64,000 bases of DNA from Portulaca oleracea (lineage: Eukaryota; Streptophyta; Magnoliopsida; Caryophyllales; Portulacaceae), in the NCBI GenBank assembly GCA_029582165.1, contig CM055869.1, positions 5,364,425-5,428,424 on the forward strand, read 5' to 3'. Shown piece by piece: positions 22,870 to 32,852 of this stretch. Positions within the stretch are counted from its first letter, which is position 1. Each line of letters begins with the position of its first letter. Below the pieces are notes generated by a model. It saw only the letters and a list, made by a program, of their open reading frames with translations. It ran no database searches and had not been told where the DNA came from. The position numbers were made by a program, and so were the translations under genes.

Positions 22870-23172
22870 TGTGGAACCATCTCAACTAAAAGCTTAAGCT
22901 GATGGTTGTAGCACCAGGAATGGTTTTTATACTCTAACATCTAGTATGCAGAAGCCATTGATGCTTAAAGTCGAGGTGTATAGCCAATATATATAATTGT
23001 GTGTTTGCCTTAATTTATCCCATACGTATCATTCATGTAAGCAGAAGCCCTTGTTGCATCAGTTGTCCCTTTTAGTCTTAAAATGTCGTCGTGGTTTTGT
23101 GAGATACTATAAGCAAGAGTCTGTTTTCCTGACCGACAAATTAGATAGAACGGAGCCTGTATTAGTTAGATA
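22870..23172 (+). other. 3' flank of WRKY-A
   Basis: Probable 3' UTR and downstream DNA. No clear AATAAA was chosen. The open frame at 22997-23215 is not supported. Confidence 0.35.
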
Positions 23173-23424
23173 CTCCCTCCTCATCTCATATGGTACTTGT
23201 TATATATTTTTTTAATTTTTTTCGTTGTTGTTTGACTTATGATATTTTTATTAAAAAATTATAATACTATGTTTTTATAATAACATTTATTTGATTTGAA
23301 TTTATTTACAATGCTTTATATAGCAAAATATTAAATATATTCGAATATTAGTGATTAAAATTTTCTAAAGTTGACTAACATATTATTCTAGATAATAGCA
23401 ACTTGTCCTTTATTAAAATAGAGT
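23173..23424. mobile_element. Degenerate Stowaway-like MITE
   Basis: It starts with CTCCCTCCTCATCTCATATG after TA and ends near TAGAGTAG. The terminal repeats are diverged. Confidence 0.4.
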
Positions 23425-24382
23425 AGGCAATTTTCGGAACGTCACATGAGTTCAATAACATCAACTTGCTTCCATTTTACTATGTTTAAGGATCTTAGGC
23501 ATCATACAACTCATTTTAATTAACAATCATTATATGGTGTGATGGTGTCGATGGTGTATCTACCTAAGTACATCACTTATATTAAATTTTTAAGTAAATT
23601 TATTAATATTAATTACAAAATTCATTATAAATTTATCAGTATTGTTACAAAATTTATCAATATTTTTTTAATTTATCAATTTGTTATAAAAATTTTATCA
23701 CATAAAAAATTGATATATTTGAATGTATGTAGTGTACCTAGATAATTACACCATGTTAGATAGTACAATTTGCAGTCTTTTTTTTCCCTTGCTCGTAGTG
23801 AAGATAGAATAATGGAAATTTAAAAAACACATACCACATTAATCTCGGTCATTCTAGTTGGGAAATTCCCTCCCTAGAAATTGGATTGTATTCCTAGGAA
23901 TTATCCAAATTATTGCTACATTAATTAAAAATAATAGGTGTTGAAATTGTAAAAATTAATAAATAATTTATTAATTAAGGGTAAAAACTGAATAACAATT
24001 ATTAAAGTGATAAATAAATTGGGACAATAAAATTAGTTATAATAACACACATTTTGGGACCGAACTAGTATTATCCCAAACTTCAAGCAAATTTCTTGTA
24101 TACGGCTGCATCCACGAAGTTGTGGCAAAACATGTTGCATGCTATCTAGTGTTTTTCCTGTTAGAAATTTTATTTTGAAATTTTAGCAGCATCAGAACTC
24201 TTCACTACCCCTGTTTCAATTCCAACAATTCCACGAAAGTAGAAAACCGAAACCACCATTTCTTGAAGCCTTTCTCACCTCTCCATACATATGCAATTAT
24301 GTTAGGGTTAGCCTAACAAACTAAAGCCCATGTTCTCAGCTTCATTCATCACCTTTAATTACAACTGGATCCTGTTCGGCAT
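23425..24382. other. AT-rich intergenic with a MITE-like piece
   Basis: Bases about 23850-24068 share the block TTAATTAAGGGTAAAAACTG and neighbours with the MITE at 25644-25897, so they are probably an old copy. The rest shows nothing recognisable. Confidence 0.35.
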
Positions 24383-24934
24383 GGGTTTTTTGCATTTTGG
24401 ACCCCGAATTTTAGGGGTATTTACATTCTAAACCTTTGGTTTTCAATATTAACATTTTGGAGCCTAAAGTTTGTAGGCTGAAAAAAAAGGACCCTAAAGT
24501 TTGTGAGGTGAAAACAAAGCTTGTTTCCCATTTTTGTTTTTCTTTCCATGTTTGAATTTCTCTTCCGATTGACATCAAACTTCAAGACTAAGGTTAAAAC
24601 CGATATTAAAGTTATAATAAACCTCTTTTATTCATGTTGGAGTTACTTAAAACCATGTACTCAGGGGTCTAAGTAGTCTCGACATGAATAAGAGAGGTGT
24701 ATTATAGCTTCAATATTAGTTTTAACTATAGTCCTAAAGTTTGACGTCAATCGAGAGATAAATTCAAACATAGGAGGAAAATAAAAAATGAGACATGGGC
24801 CTTTTGCTTCAGTCCACAAATTTTAAGGTTCTTTTTTATTCAACCTACAAACTTTAGGGTCCAAAATGTTAATGTTGAAAACTAAGGGTTCAGAATGTAA
24901 ATACCCCTAAAATTCGGTGTCCAAAATGCAACCC
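24383..24934. mobile_element. Foldback element with 10-bp TSD
   Basis: The long arms are complementary throughout: GCATTTTGGACCCCGAATTT on the left pairs with AAATTCGGTGTCCAAAATGC on the right, and the pairing continues past TTTTCAATATTAACATTTTG. TGTTCGGCAT (24373-24382) and TGTTCAGCAT (24935-24944) flank it, with one mismatch. The size of the TSD and the arm structure fit a Mutator-derived foldback. A half copy lies at 40930-41215. Confidence 0.75.
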
Positions 24935-25024
24935 TGTTCAGCATTGTCGACCAAAACCTAAAGTACCACTCTTCTTTGCAGTCTTCTTAACCTCATTAGA
25001 CAGTCAGTAGTAGCAACTTATTTA

Positions 25025-25233
25025 CTCCCTCTGTCCCATATTAATTGACATTTTGATTGTTGATTATTCACAAATTATAATGAGTTATAATATGAAATTA
25101 TCTCAATTGTCATTTTTAGTAAATATATATGAATTTCTAATGACGGTAATTTCATATAGTAACTCATTATAATTTGTGAGTAATTAACGATCAAAATTTT
25201 GTCAAAGTGTCAATTAATTTGGGATAGAGGGAG
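25025..25233. mobile_element. Stowaway-like MITE 1
   Basis: The terminal inverted repeats CTCCCTCTGTCCCATATTAA and TTAATTTGGGATAGAGGGAG are flanked by TA on both sides. 209 bp, no coding capacity. Confidence 0.8.
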
Positions 25234-25395
25234 TAATTATTTTTGTTAATTTGTTAAACTATTTTGATTATTTGCACTTTTTTCGAAAGGCAATGTGTTA
25301 TGTGCTGGAACACAACAGCTGTAAATGTTGCACGATCAACGGTTATATTTATAGTTGATAGTTAGCTAGATGAGGACTCCTTCAAATTAGTACTA

Positions 25396-25631
25396 CTCCC
25401 TCCGTTTTTTTATCTGTCAGTTCATACTTTTTGAAATCCGTCTTTAATCAATAATTTCACACATAATATTTATATAAACAAATACAATATTTTATACTTT
25501 TTCAATAGTAATTTTTAATACGAATCTAATGATATCAATTTTGTTTGATGAATCATTATAAAAATTAAAATATTAGAGGTCAAGGTTTTTGACACAATTA
25601 CTATGCGACATTTATAAAAAAACGGAGGGAG
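25396..25631. mobile_element. Stowaway-like MITE 2
   Basis: CTCCCTCCGTTTTTTTAT at the left and ATAAAAAAACGGAGGGAG at the right are near-perfect inverted repeats, with TA on both sides. 236 bp. Confidence 0.85.
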
Positions 25632-25643
25632 TAGTATGCTATC

Positions 25644-25897
25644 TCTGTCCCATTTTCTTTGTCAATTTACCTAACTTGGGAAAACCAAGACACATTAGAA
25701 TTGGGGTGAAAAATTTATAATTTCCCCAATACCCTTATATTAATTAAGAATAATGGTTGTTGAAATTGTAAAAAGTGATAAACAATGTATTAATTAAGGG
25801 TAAAAATTGAATTACGATTGTTGAAATTGTAAAAGTGACAAACAAATTAAAACAATGAAATCAATTAAAGTGGCAAACATTTTGGGCCGGAGGTAGT
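25644..25897. mobile_element. Stowaway-like MITE 3, degenerate
   Basis: It begins CTCTGTCCCATTTTCTTTG and ends CATTTTGGGCCGGAGGTAG, a diverged pair of the same terminal type. Confidence 0.55.
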
Positions 25898-26310
25898 ATA
25901 TCTTTGCTATCATTGCTCTGCCTTTGTTCTACATATTTAAATTTGCAATTATGTTCCGGTTTGATAATAAACACAATTAACACAATGAAAATGTTAATAA
26001 TGGGTTAAGTCATATATTGTGGTATACATATACAATTCGCTCATATAGTTTTTTTCAATTTAATATATAATAATATAATTTTGACATTGTGGGTAAAAGA
26101 CATAACAAAACTTTTACCTCAAACTCATATATTTTTTTAAAAATATTTACAACACTTCACGTCAAACAATAATTATTATAACCTCATTTTGTAGTATAAA
26201 TAAGGCCCTGTTATCTTTAGTGAGTAGAGGTAGAGAGTGAGTGGGATAAATCAAAAAGTGAGAAATGTGAGATAATTTTTGAGAAGGTAAATTACATTAA
26301 TCATATCATT

Positions 26311-26485
26311 TAGGCACCGTTCTTTTGTGCGTTTAATTTGTGTTGCAGTGTATTGCGTTGCGGTTAGTTGCGATAAATTGTGGTAAGTTGCGGTGAAAAT
26401 AGTAAAAAAGTAACGGTAATTTGCAGTATGTTGTGGTAATTTGTGTTGCGGTTAGTTGCGTTAACACACAAAGGAACGGTGCCTA
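26311..26485. mobile_element. hAT-like MITE
   Basis: TAGGCACCGTTCTTTTGTG and CACAAAGGAACGGTGCCTA are inverted repeats. The body has repeated GTTGCGGTTAGTTGCG motifs. A clean 8-bp TSD is not seen. Confidence 0.65.
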
Positions 26486-26856
26486 AATATGTGAACTTTT
26501 AATATATAGTTTATAATTTTTAACAAAGTATTATAAATAAGGGAAGTCATATCAACCACATCATTTATTAAATATATAAGGTAAGTAAATAAAAATAATG
26601 TCAAAAAAATAATGTAAATTGTGGTAAGTTGCGGTGGAAATAGTAAAAAGGTATTGTTAATTTGCAGTATGTTGTGGTAATTTGCGTTGCGGTTAGTTGC
26701 GTTAACACACAAAAGAATGGTGCCTAATTAAATATGTGAACTTTTAATATATAGTTTATAATTTTTAATAAAGTATTGTAAATAAGGGAAGTCATATCAA
26801 CCACATCATTTATTAAGTATATAAGGTAAGTAAATAAAAATAATGTCAAAAAAATG
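26375..26856 (+). repeat. Tandem duplication, 241-bp unit, two copies
   Basis: The block AAATTGTGGTAAGTTGCGGT through ...AAAATAATGTCAAAAAAAT is present at 26375-26615 and again at 26616-26856 with about 5% differences. It carries the right end of the hAT-like MITE plus flanking DNA, so the duplication postdates the MITE insertion. Confidence 0.9.
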
Positions 26857-26887
26857 AGATAGAATGAATAAGTGTGGAAAAGTTGTA

Positions 26888-27137
26888 CTCTCTCCGTTCC
26901 ATATTAATTATCAATATATATACAATAATGTAAAAAAATGACTATAAAATTCCTCAATATATATACAATAACTCACTATATAAAATTACCATCATTAAAT
27001 TTGTAACAAAAATACTATCATAAAAGTATAATATTGCAATTGTTAATAATGTATTACGTAAGAAATTATCAATAAAAAAGTGACATTAAAAATCGTGAAA
27101 ATCAAAATTATATCAAATTTATACAAAACGAAAGGAG
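26888..27137. mobile_element. Degenerate Stowaway-like MITE
   Basis: CTCTCTCCGTTCCATATT at the left and AAAACGAAAGGAG at the right, flanked by TA. Confidence 0.5.
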
Positions 27138-27198
27138 TAATAATTTAATCCTACTTCAAAATAAGGTCTAAATACATTTAATTTAAGGCATGAACATA

Positions 27199-28354
27199 TG
27201 ATCCGGGAAACTCGAGGGTCCTTCGAATGGATAGATATGGGAGGAAAAGGATCCACTAAATACTTAGGGTTTGAGAAAACCCCAATTTAGAACTCATAAA
27301 ACTACTTTAATTTTTAGGGTTTTGGGGTTTTGGAGATGAACAACAAACACAATAAGAATTAAAAGGGATATGGACAATTGTAAAGAGTAGTCACTCACCC
27401 AATTGAACTAAGATGTTCAATCACTTGCACAAGGACCTTCCACAAGCAAAGAGTCTTGAAACACCCAATAAGTCTCACAAAGAGTGGAGGAAGAACACCC
27501 ACTCACCAAGAAGAGAAATCACCAAGCAATTTCCATCCAAAGGATTAGCTTTCATTGATTAGGGTTTGAAAACCCACAATTACAAACTCTCCAAGTGAGA
27601 AAAATTTTCTTGTGTCTAAATCCTAAACATTCATCAAAAGTCTCTCTCTAATGGAGGGGAAACAAGTATATATAAGGGAAGGGGGAAAACAAAATAAATG
27701 GGATGAAAATGAGAAAATTATCGCAGCAGTGGAATGGCACGATCGTGCCATATGGATGCACGATCGTGCAACTCAAAACAACCCAAAAATGGCTGAAGCT
27801 CGAAAATGGCACGATCGTGCTATCAAACGGCATGACTGTGTGGTGCCTTCTGGACGAATGGCACGATCGTGCAGTCTGACGGCATGATCGTGCTGTTCAC
27901 AGTTTTTTCCTGCTAACTTCAAACGTGCATAACTTTCTCGTTTTTACTCCGATTTGGGCTTATAATATATTGATGGAAAGCACTCAGTGTGAACTATAAG
28001 CTCGCCGAATTTCAGATCAATCGGAGTTGTATTTAAGGAGTTATTATCAAAAGTGTAAAGACATGTCTTTTCTTGTTACCAAATTTTGCTCACTTCTTCC
28101 CTTTTCCTTTTTTTCTTCTTCGTTCTTTCTTAGCTCCGTTTGAACCCCTTCGGTCTCGGTTTCTCCCGTGCTCCTCCTTGATGTTCTATAAGTCCGAGTT
28201 CGACCCTTGTAAAATTACCAAAATGCCCCTTTGCTTCCATAATAGTCGATTTGAGGCTTCAAAAGCGACCCGAGCTTGACTTGAAGGAAAATAACTTGAA
28301 TCCAATTTCGTTATTTTTTTTCCGATGTTAAGGATCCTCGGGAAATATGGATCA
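27199..28354 (-). repeat. 3' LTR of the gypsy element (1156 bp)
   Basis: A direct repeat of 30509-31663. On the minus strand it contains a TATA-like TTATATATAC near 27675 and, just upstream of it, four perfect copies of the palindrome GCACGATCGTGC (27737, 27758, 27809, 27861) plus a near copy at 27882. Confidence 0.92.
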
Positions 28355-29377
28355 GACTCCCCTTGTTGGAGAAGAGTTGCCCTCAACTCTTGGGAGTTCA
28401 AATCCAGCCGACCACTCATGTAAAATCAACTCATTAAAACTCATTGGTCGGATCAAAGTGACACTCATCAACCCCTTCTTCGTAAAGGTGTAGCAATTTC
28501 GGAAGCAAAAAGGGACCAACTCACCATCAAAAGGGACCTTCACATGCCTAGCGCTCATCATTTTGTTGAAGGCCGCAAGGTAGTCATCACAAGAGATGTA
28601 AAGGTCAAGGCCGGTAGAAGATGTCTCTTCCTTGGTCGATCTCGATGCGGAAGGAAGCAAGCTAGGGTGTGACGCGATGGACTTGTTGCCATGCAACTCG
28701 TCTCCAAAAGGTGGTTCAGGAATGATCGGGCACGGCTCAATGCTTGCATTCATGGTATAGAGATCGGTAGGCGTTGTAGGTAATGGTGAGGGACAAGGGA
28801 TGGAGGTTGAAATTTTTTCTGGAGATAAGGTTCGCTCAACCTCACTGGGGTTATTTTTTCGCAAAAGTAAAGCCAAACGTGGCTTCTCTTCGCTAAAAGT
28901 ACTCCCATCTCGTGTTTCATTATTTTGGAGGCGGTCTCTCTTCTCACTTCCCATCCCGGCTTGGTGTGTGAAGGGTTGGGTAGGTAAAAGGGGGCTAAGC
29001 GTGATCCTTTTTTCTCCCATCAAGATTGAGTAAGTGTTCTTAAATCCATCATGGATGGCACGCTTATCATATTGCCAAGGCCTACCAAGTAGCAAATGAC
29101 AAACATCCATAGGAACAACATCGCACAAAACACTATCCTTGTGAAGACCAATGGAGAAAAATACCACGGTTTGTTGAGTTACCTGAAGATCACCACCATC
29201 TTTAAGCCTTTGCAAGCTATACGGTTGGGGATGAGCTACGACCGGTAATTGGAGCTTTTCAACCATATAGGTAGAGGCCAAGTTGGAGCAGCTCCCACCA
29301 TCGATGATGACCTTGCATAACCCTCCGCTGACGGTGAACCTAGTTTGGAAGATTGACTCCCGTTGAGAGTCGATCAT
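28352..29377 (-). pseudogene. Gypsy protease-containing frame with pol deleted
   Basis: A 341-codon frame. Residues 1-125 match a retroviral-type aspartic protease of plant gypsy elements: VIIDGGSCSNLAS, where the active-site triad appears as D-G-G rather than D-S/T-G, and later HLLLGRPWQYD, the hydrophobic-Gly flap-end motif. The rest has no RT, RNase H or integrase. It ends with a short segment (ELPRVEGNSS) that looks like the extreme C-terminus of a gypsy polyprotein, so an internal deletion is inferred. The stop codon TGA is formed by the first three bases of the 3' LTR. It overlaps the gag frame by 38 bases in another frame. A functional polyprotein is not expected. Confidence 0.75.
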
Positions 29378-29975
29378 CCCGGGAATCCTTAGTCATGATA
29401 AAGGATCGCCTAGGAGTGGAGCTCTCCTCTTGTTGTACGTGAACCTCAACATTAGCCCTTGGAGTCTCCAATGTAGCTACCTCATTGGTTTTGGAACATT
29501 CAACCATCTTCAAAGAGCATTGAGTTTGGTAATGACCATACTCTCTAAATTTGAAGCACTTTGTACCCTTGACTTTCCTAAGATATTCAACATCATCCGC
29601 TTGAGCTCCAAAAGATGGTTTGGACCTAATTTCCTTGGAGGAAGAGCTAACCCGAGACCGAGTGTCCTCCTTGCTAGAAGACCATGAGTAAGCCTTCCCC
29701 TTTCTCCAACCATTTAGATCATCAACTCTAGGCTCATGAGTAGAGGTACTAGGTCGACGTCCAACATAAGACCTTCGATAATTACCATGAACCTTTCTCA
29801 GGAAACTGGGTTGCAATTTGGCTATGGCATAGCCCAAATCATTCATTTGACGTTACATCACTTCTTGGCTATCTATGAGGTGTTGAAGAGCCATTTCGAG
29901 GGTTATTGTTTTGGAAGGGGAATTGGGTCGATGAGGGAATTTTCGATCACCCATTTGACTAGACGACGAGGCCAT
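29340..29975 (-). pseudogene. Gypsy gag remnant with zinc knuckle
   Basis: The frame can be followed from an ATG at 29975 through a nonsense codon (TAA, 29855-29853) to a stop at 29340. The N-terminal part contains a helical stretch (ALQHLIDSQEVM). The capsid (retrotransposon_gag) domain expected next is missing. A CCHC-like knuckle reads CFKFREYGHYQTQC: the second zinc-binding Cys is Phe. It then runs into the protease region in a different frame. The premature stop, the missing capsid and the lost zinc ligand make it non-functional. It is recognised as gag from the knuckle and its position between PBS and protease. Confidence 0.75.
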
Positions 29976-30494
29976 TTGAGGAGTTTAGGGGATTGATGGG
30001 CTAAGGAAAATACATTCGGATGAGGTTTTGGGGTTCTTTGGTGGCTAAGGAAATTTTGTGGAGTTTTTGTGAGGCAATTTTTTGTAGGGGAAGATGGGAT
30101 GAAACTGGCAAAAGGAATGCACCAAGAAGAACAAACCCGGATGGGCACACAACCACCACCAACAATATCCACCAACAAAACAACCACTAACACGACCACC
30201 AACTCAAGAAAATCCAATAAATCATTTAATCGAACACCTTCCGTGCACTATTTTCAACTTCATCTCATTTGGACATTTCATCGAACACCTTCCGTGCACT
30301 ATCTCCAACTTTCAATCAACAATCAAGAACAACAATAACACCCAACAATAATGGATGAACACAGGGAATGGGGGTACCCAAATTGTTCAACAATATCAAC
30401 AACACCAAGAACACCAAACATCACCACCAAACATCAACAAGAACAATTCCGGGCACAAACAAGAAATCTCCAACAACTATGAGTTCTATGCCTA
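29976..30494 (-). other. Gypsy 5' leader
   Basis: Non-coding leader between PBS and gag. It includes a short direct repeat, TCGAACACCTTCCGTGCACT, at about 30228 and 30281. Confidence 0.6.
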
Positions 30495-30508
30495 GCTCTG
30501 ATACCAAA
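30495..30508 (-). promoter_or_regulatory. Primer binding site of the gypsy element
   Basis: On the minus strand, TGGTATCAGAGC starts two bases after the 5' LTR. This is the standard complement to the 3' end of initiator tRNA-Met. Confidence 0.85.
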
Positions 30509-31663
30509 TGATCCGGAAAACCCGGGGGTCCTTCGAATGGATAGATATGGGAGGACAAGGATCCACTAAATACTTAGGGTTTGAGAAAACCCCAACTTAG
30601 AACTCATAAAACTACACTAATTTTTAGGGTTTTGGGGTTTTGGAGATGAACAACAAACACAACAAGAATTAAAAGGGATATGGACAATTGTAAAGAGTAG
30701 TCACTCACCCCATTGAACTAAGATGTTCAATCACTTGCATAAGGACCTTCCACAAGCAAAGAGTCTTGAAACACCCAATAAGTCTCACAAAGAGTGGAGG
30801 AAGAACACCCACTCACCAAGAAGAGAAATCACCAAGCAATTTCCATCCAAAGGATTAGCTTTCATTGATTAGGGTTTGAAAACCCACAATTACAAACTCT
30901 CCAAGTGAGAAAAATGTTCTTGTGTCTAAATCCTAAACATTCATCAAAAGTCTCTCTCTAATGGAGGGGAAACAAGTATATATAAGGGAAGGGGGAAAAC
31001 AAAATAAATGGGATGAAAATGAGAAAATTATCGCAGCAGTGGAATGGCACGATCGTGCCATATGGATGCACGATCGTGTAACTCAAAACAACCCAAAAAT
31101 GGCTGAAGCTCGAAAATGGCACGATCGTGCTATCAAACGGCATGACTGTGTGGTGCCTTCTGGACGAATGGCACGATCGTGTAGTCCGACGGCACGATCG
31201 TGCTGTTCACAATTTTTTCTTGCTGACTTCAAACGTGCATAACTTTCTTGTTTCAACTCCAATTTGGGCTTATAATATATCGATGGAAAGTACTCAGTGT
31301 GAGCTATAAGCTCGACGAATTTCAGATCAATCGGAGTTGTATTGAAGGAGTTATTATCAAAAGTGTGAAGACATGTCTTTTCTTGTTACCAAATTTTGCT
31401 CACTTCTTCCCTTTTCCTTTTTTTCTTCTTCGTTCTTTCTTAGCTCCGTTTGAACCCCTTCGGTCTCGGTTTCTCCCGTGCTCCTCCTTGATGTTCTATA
31501 GGTCCGAGTTCGACCCTTGTAAAATTACTAAAATGCCCCTTTGCTTCCATAATAGACGATTTGAGGCTTCAAAAGCGACCCGAGCTTGACTTGAAGGAAA
31601 ATAACTTGAATCCACTTTCGTTATTTTTTTCCGATGTTAAGGATCCTCGGAAAATATGGATCA
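30509..31663 (-). repeat. 5' LTR of the gypsy element (1155 bp)
   Basis: The partner of 27199-28354, with the same ends. It keeps four GCACGATCGTGC-type palindromes, some with single changes (GTGTAA, GTGTAG), upstream of the minus-strand TATA near 30980. Confidence 0.92.
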
Positions 31664-31668
31664 ACATA

Positions 31669-32339
31669 GGATCAAAGCGTGTGGGCCCTTATAAACTAAT
31701 CCTCATTTGCTAATAAAGATTAGGCTAACCCAATCAGCCTTAGCTAATAATGGACCGACCTGGCCTGTTGGGCATGCCTCCTCTGCGTAGACCCGTTAGC
31801 CTAAATGGAAGGGTTTTCTTTTTGGCACATTAATTACACTGCAAATGATGCTATAGGACGGTGATTTCACTAATTAAATTGTCTTAATAAATAAACAACA
31901 TGATATGTGGATTATATTATCCCCTATCACATGATCGATGATGCATTGTCCTATGTTTTTTGCTGTACTATTTCCAAACCAGATTTTTATTCCCTCTACG
32001 CATATTTCAATGAAAATATATAGTTTGAAAATTAATACACCTGATGGTTGGATAAGATATATACCAATTAAGCAATTACATTAATTAAATAATTTGATTA
32101 ATTAATTACGCAGAAAAGACTTGACCACTTACACACTGTCAGCAACTTTGGCTTCTCACATGCTGTCGACTGAAACAGCATCAATATATATAAATTCTAT
32201 TTTTGCTCTAATCCATAATCATTAACAAATGCTAGTGCAGTTTATATATTTTAATAAAATTTATAATCATCAACAAATCATATTCAACGTAGGACTCCAA
32301 CATCCCAAGTATAGTTTTGGTATCAGGTCAATGGACGCA
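31669..32339. other. Intergenic
   Basis: AT-rich, no gene or clear repeat recognised. Confidence 0.4.
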
Positions 32340-32560
32340 TAATAGCTGCACCTTACTCTATAGAGTTACACATCTGAGTCTCATGTCACCACTCTGCTTC
32401 AAGAGTCCTAGCTGCACCTTACTCCACAGAGCCACACCCTACTCCACCTGAGTCTCACGTCACCATTCTGCATCAATAGTCCTAGCCGCACTTTACTCCA
32501 CAGAGTCGCACTCTACTCCACATGAGTCTCATAACATCACTCTGCGCATTCAAGAGACCC
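32340..32560. repeat. Tandem repeat, about 73-bp unit, three diverged copies
   Basis: The unit has the order TAGCTGCACCTTACTC...CAGAG...CACTCTACTCCA...TGAGTCTCA...TCACCACTCTGC...CAAGAGTCC. It probably lies in the internal region of the element whose LTR follows. Confidence 0.8.
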
Positions 32561-32652
32561 AGCTGCGCATGCGCCATGTCCTACTCTTGTCCATGGTGAT
32601 TTTATGGGACCTCCTTCCCGTACCTTACGCCCAGTCGAACGAACGACTATCG

Positions 32653-32852
32653 GCTCTAATACCACTTGTTGCCTTGTTAGGGAGATCCAAGGCGAGAGCC
32701 TACTTCAACCAAGGTCCATGGTACACAAGTTAAATGAGGTTCCTTCTTAAAACCAATTGGCGTTGAGAAGTAGCCCACTTGACTTATATACCATACCCTT
32801 TCTCTTTACCTTTTCGATGTGAGACATTTTTTACTCATGAGTGAATCCAACA
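32653..32852 (-). mobile_element. Small LTR (TRIM-like) with PBS, minus strand, truncated
   Basis: On the minus strand, TGTTGGATTC (from 32852) to ...AGGCAACA (32667) forms a 186-base LTR with a TCTCACATCG motif and a TATATAAG near 32785. It is followed by AGTGGTATTAGAGC (32666-32653), a tRNA-Met type PBS. No second LTR is found at lower coordinates, so the element is truncated. Confidence 0.7.

Larger units (their letters stand above)
27199..31663 (-). mobile_element. Ty3/gypsy LTR retrotransposon, non-autonomous, minus strand
   Basis: Two LTRs (27199-28354 and 30509-31663) begin TGATCC and end GGATCA. ACATA at 27194-27198 and 31664-31668 is a perfect 5-bp TSD. On the minus strand a tRNA-iMet type PBS follows the 5' LTR (30506-30495) and a purine-rich CAAGGGGAGTC precedes the 3' LTR. 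The 2154-base interior holds a broken gag end and a protease-containing frame; the gag capsid region, RT, RNase H and integrase are absent. By hand count the LTRs differ at about 35 of 1155 positions (about 3%). It can move only with enzymes supplied by a relative. Confidence 0.92.

Noticed and set aside
27737..27893. Regularly spaced palindromes resembling a CRISPR array
   Set aside because: Spacing is irregular (about 9 to 40 bases), there is no cas context, the genome is a plant nucleus, and the same set recurs in the second LTR.
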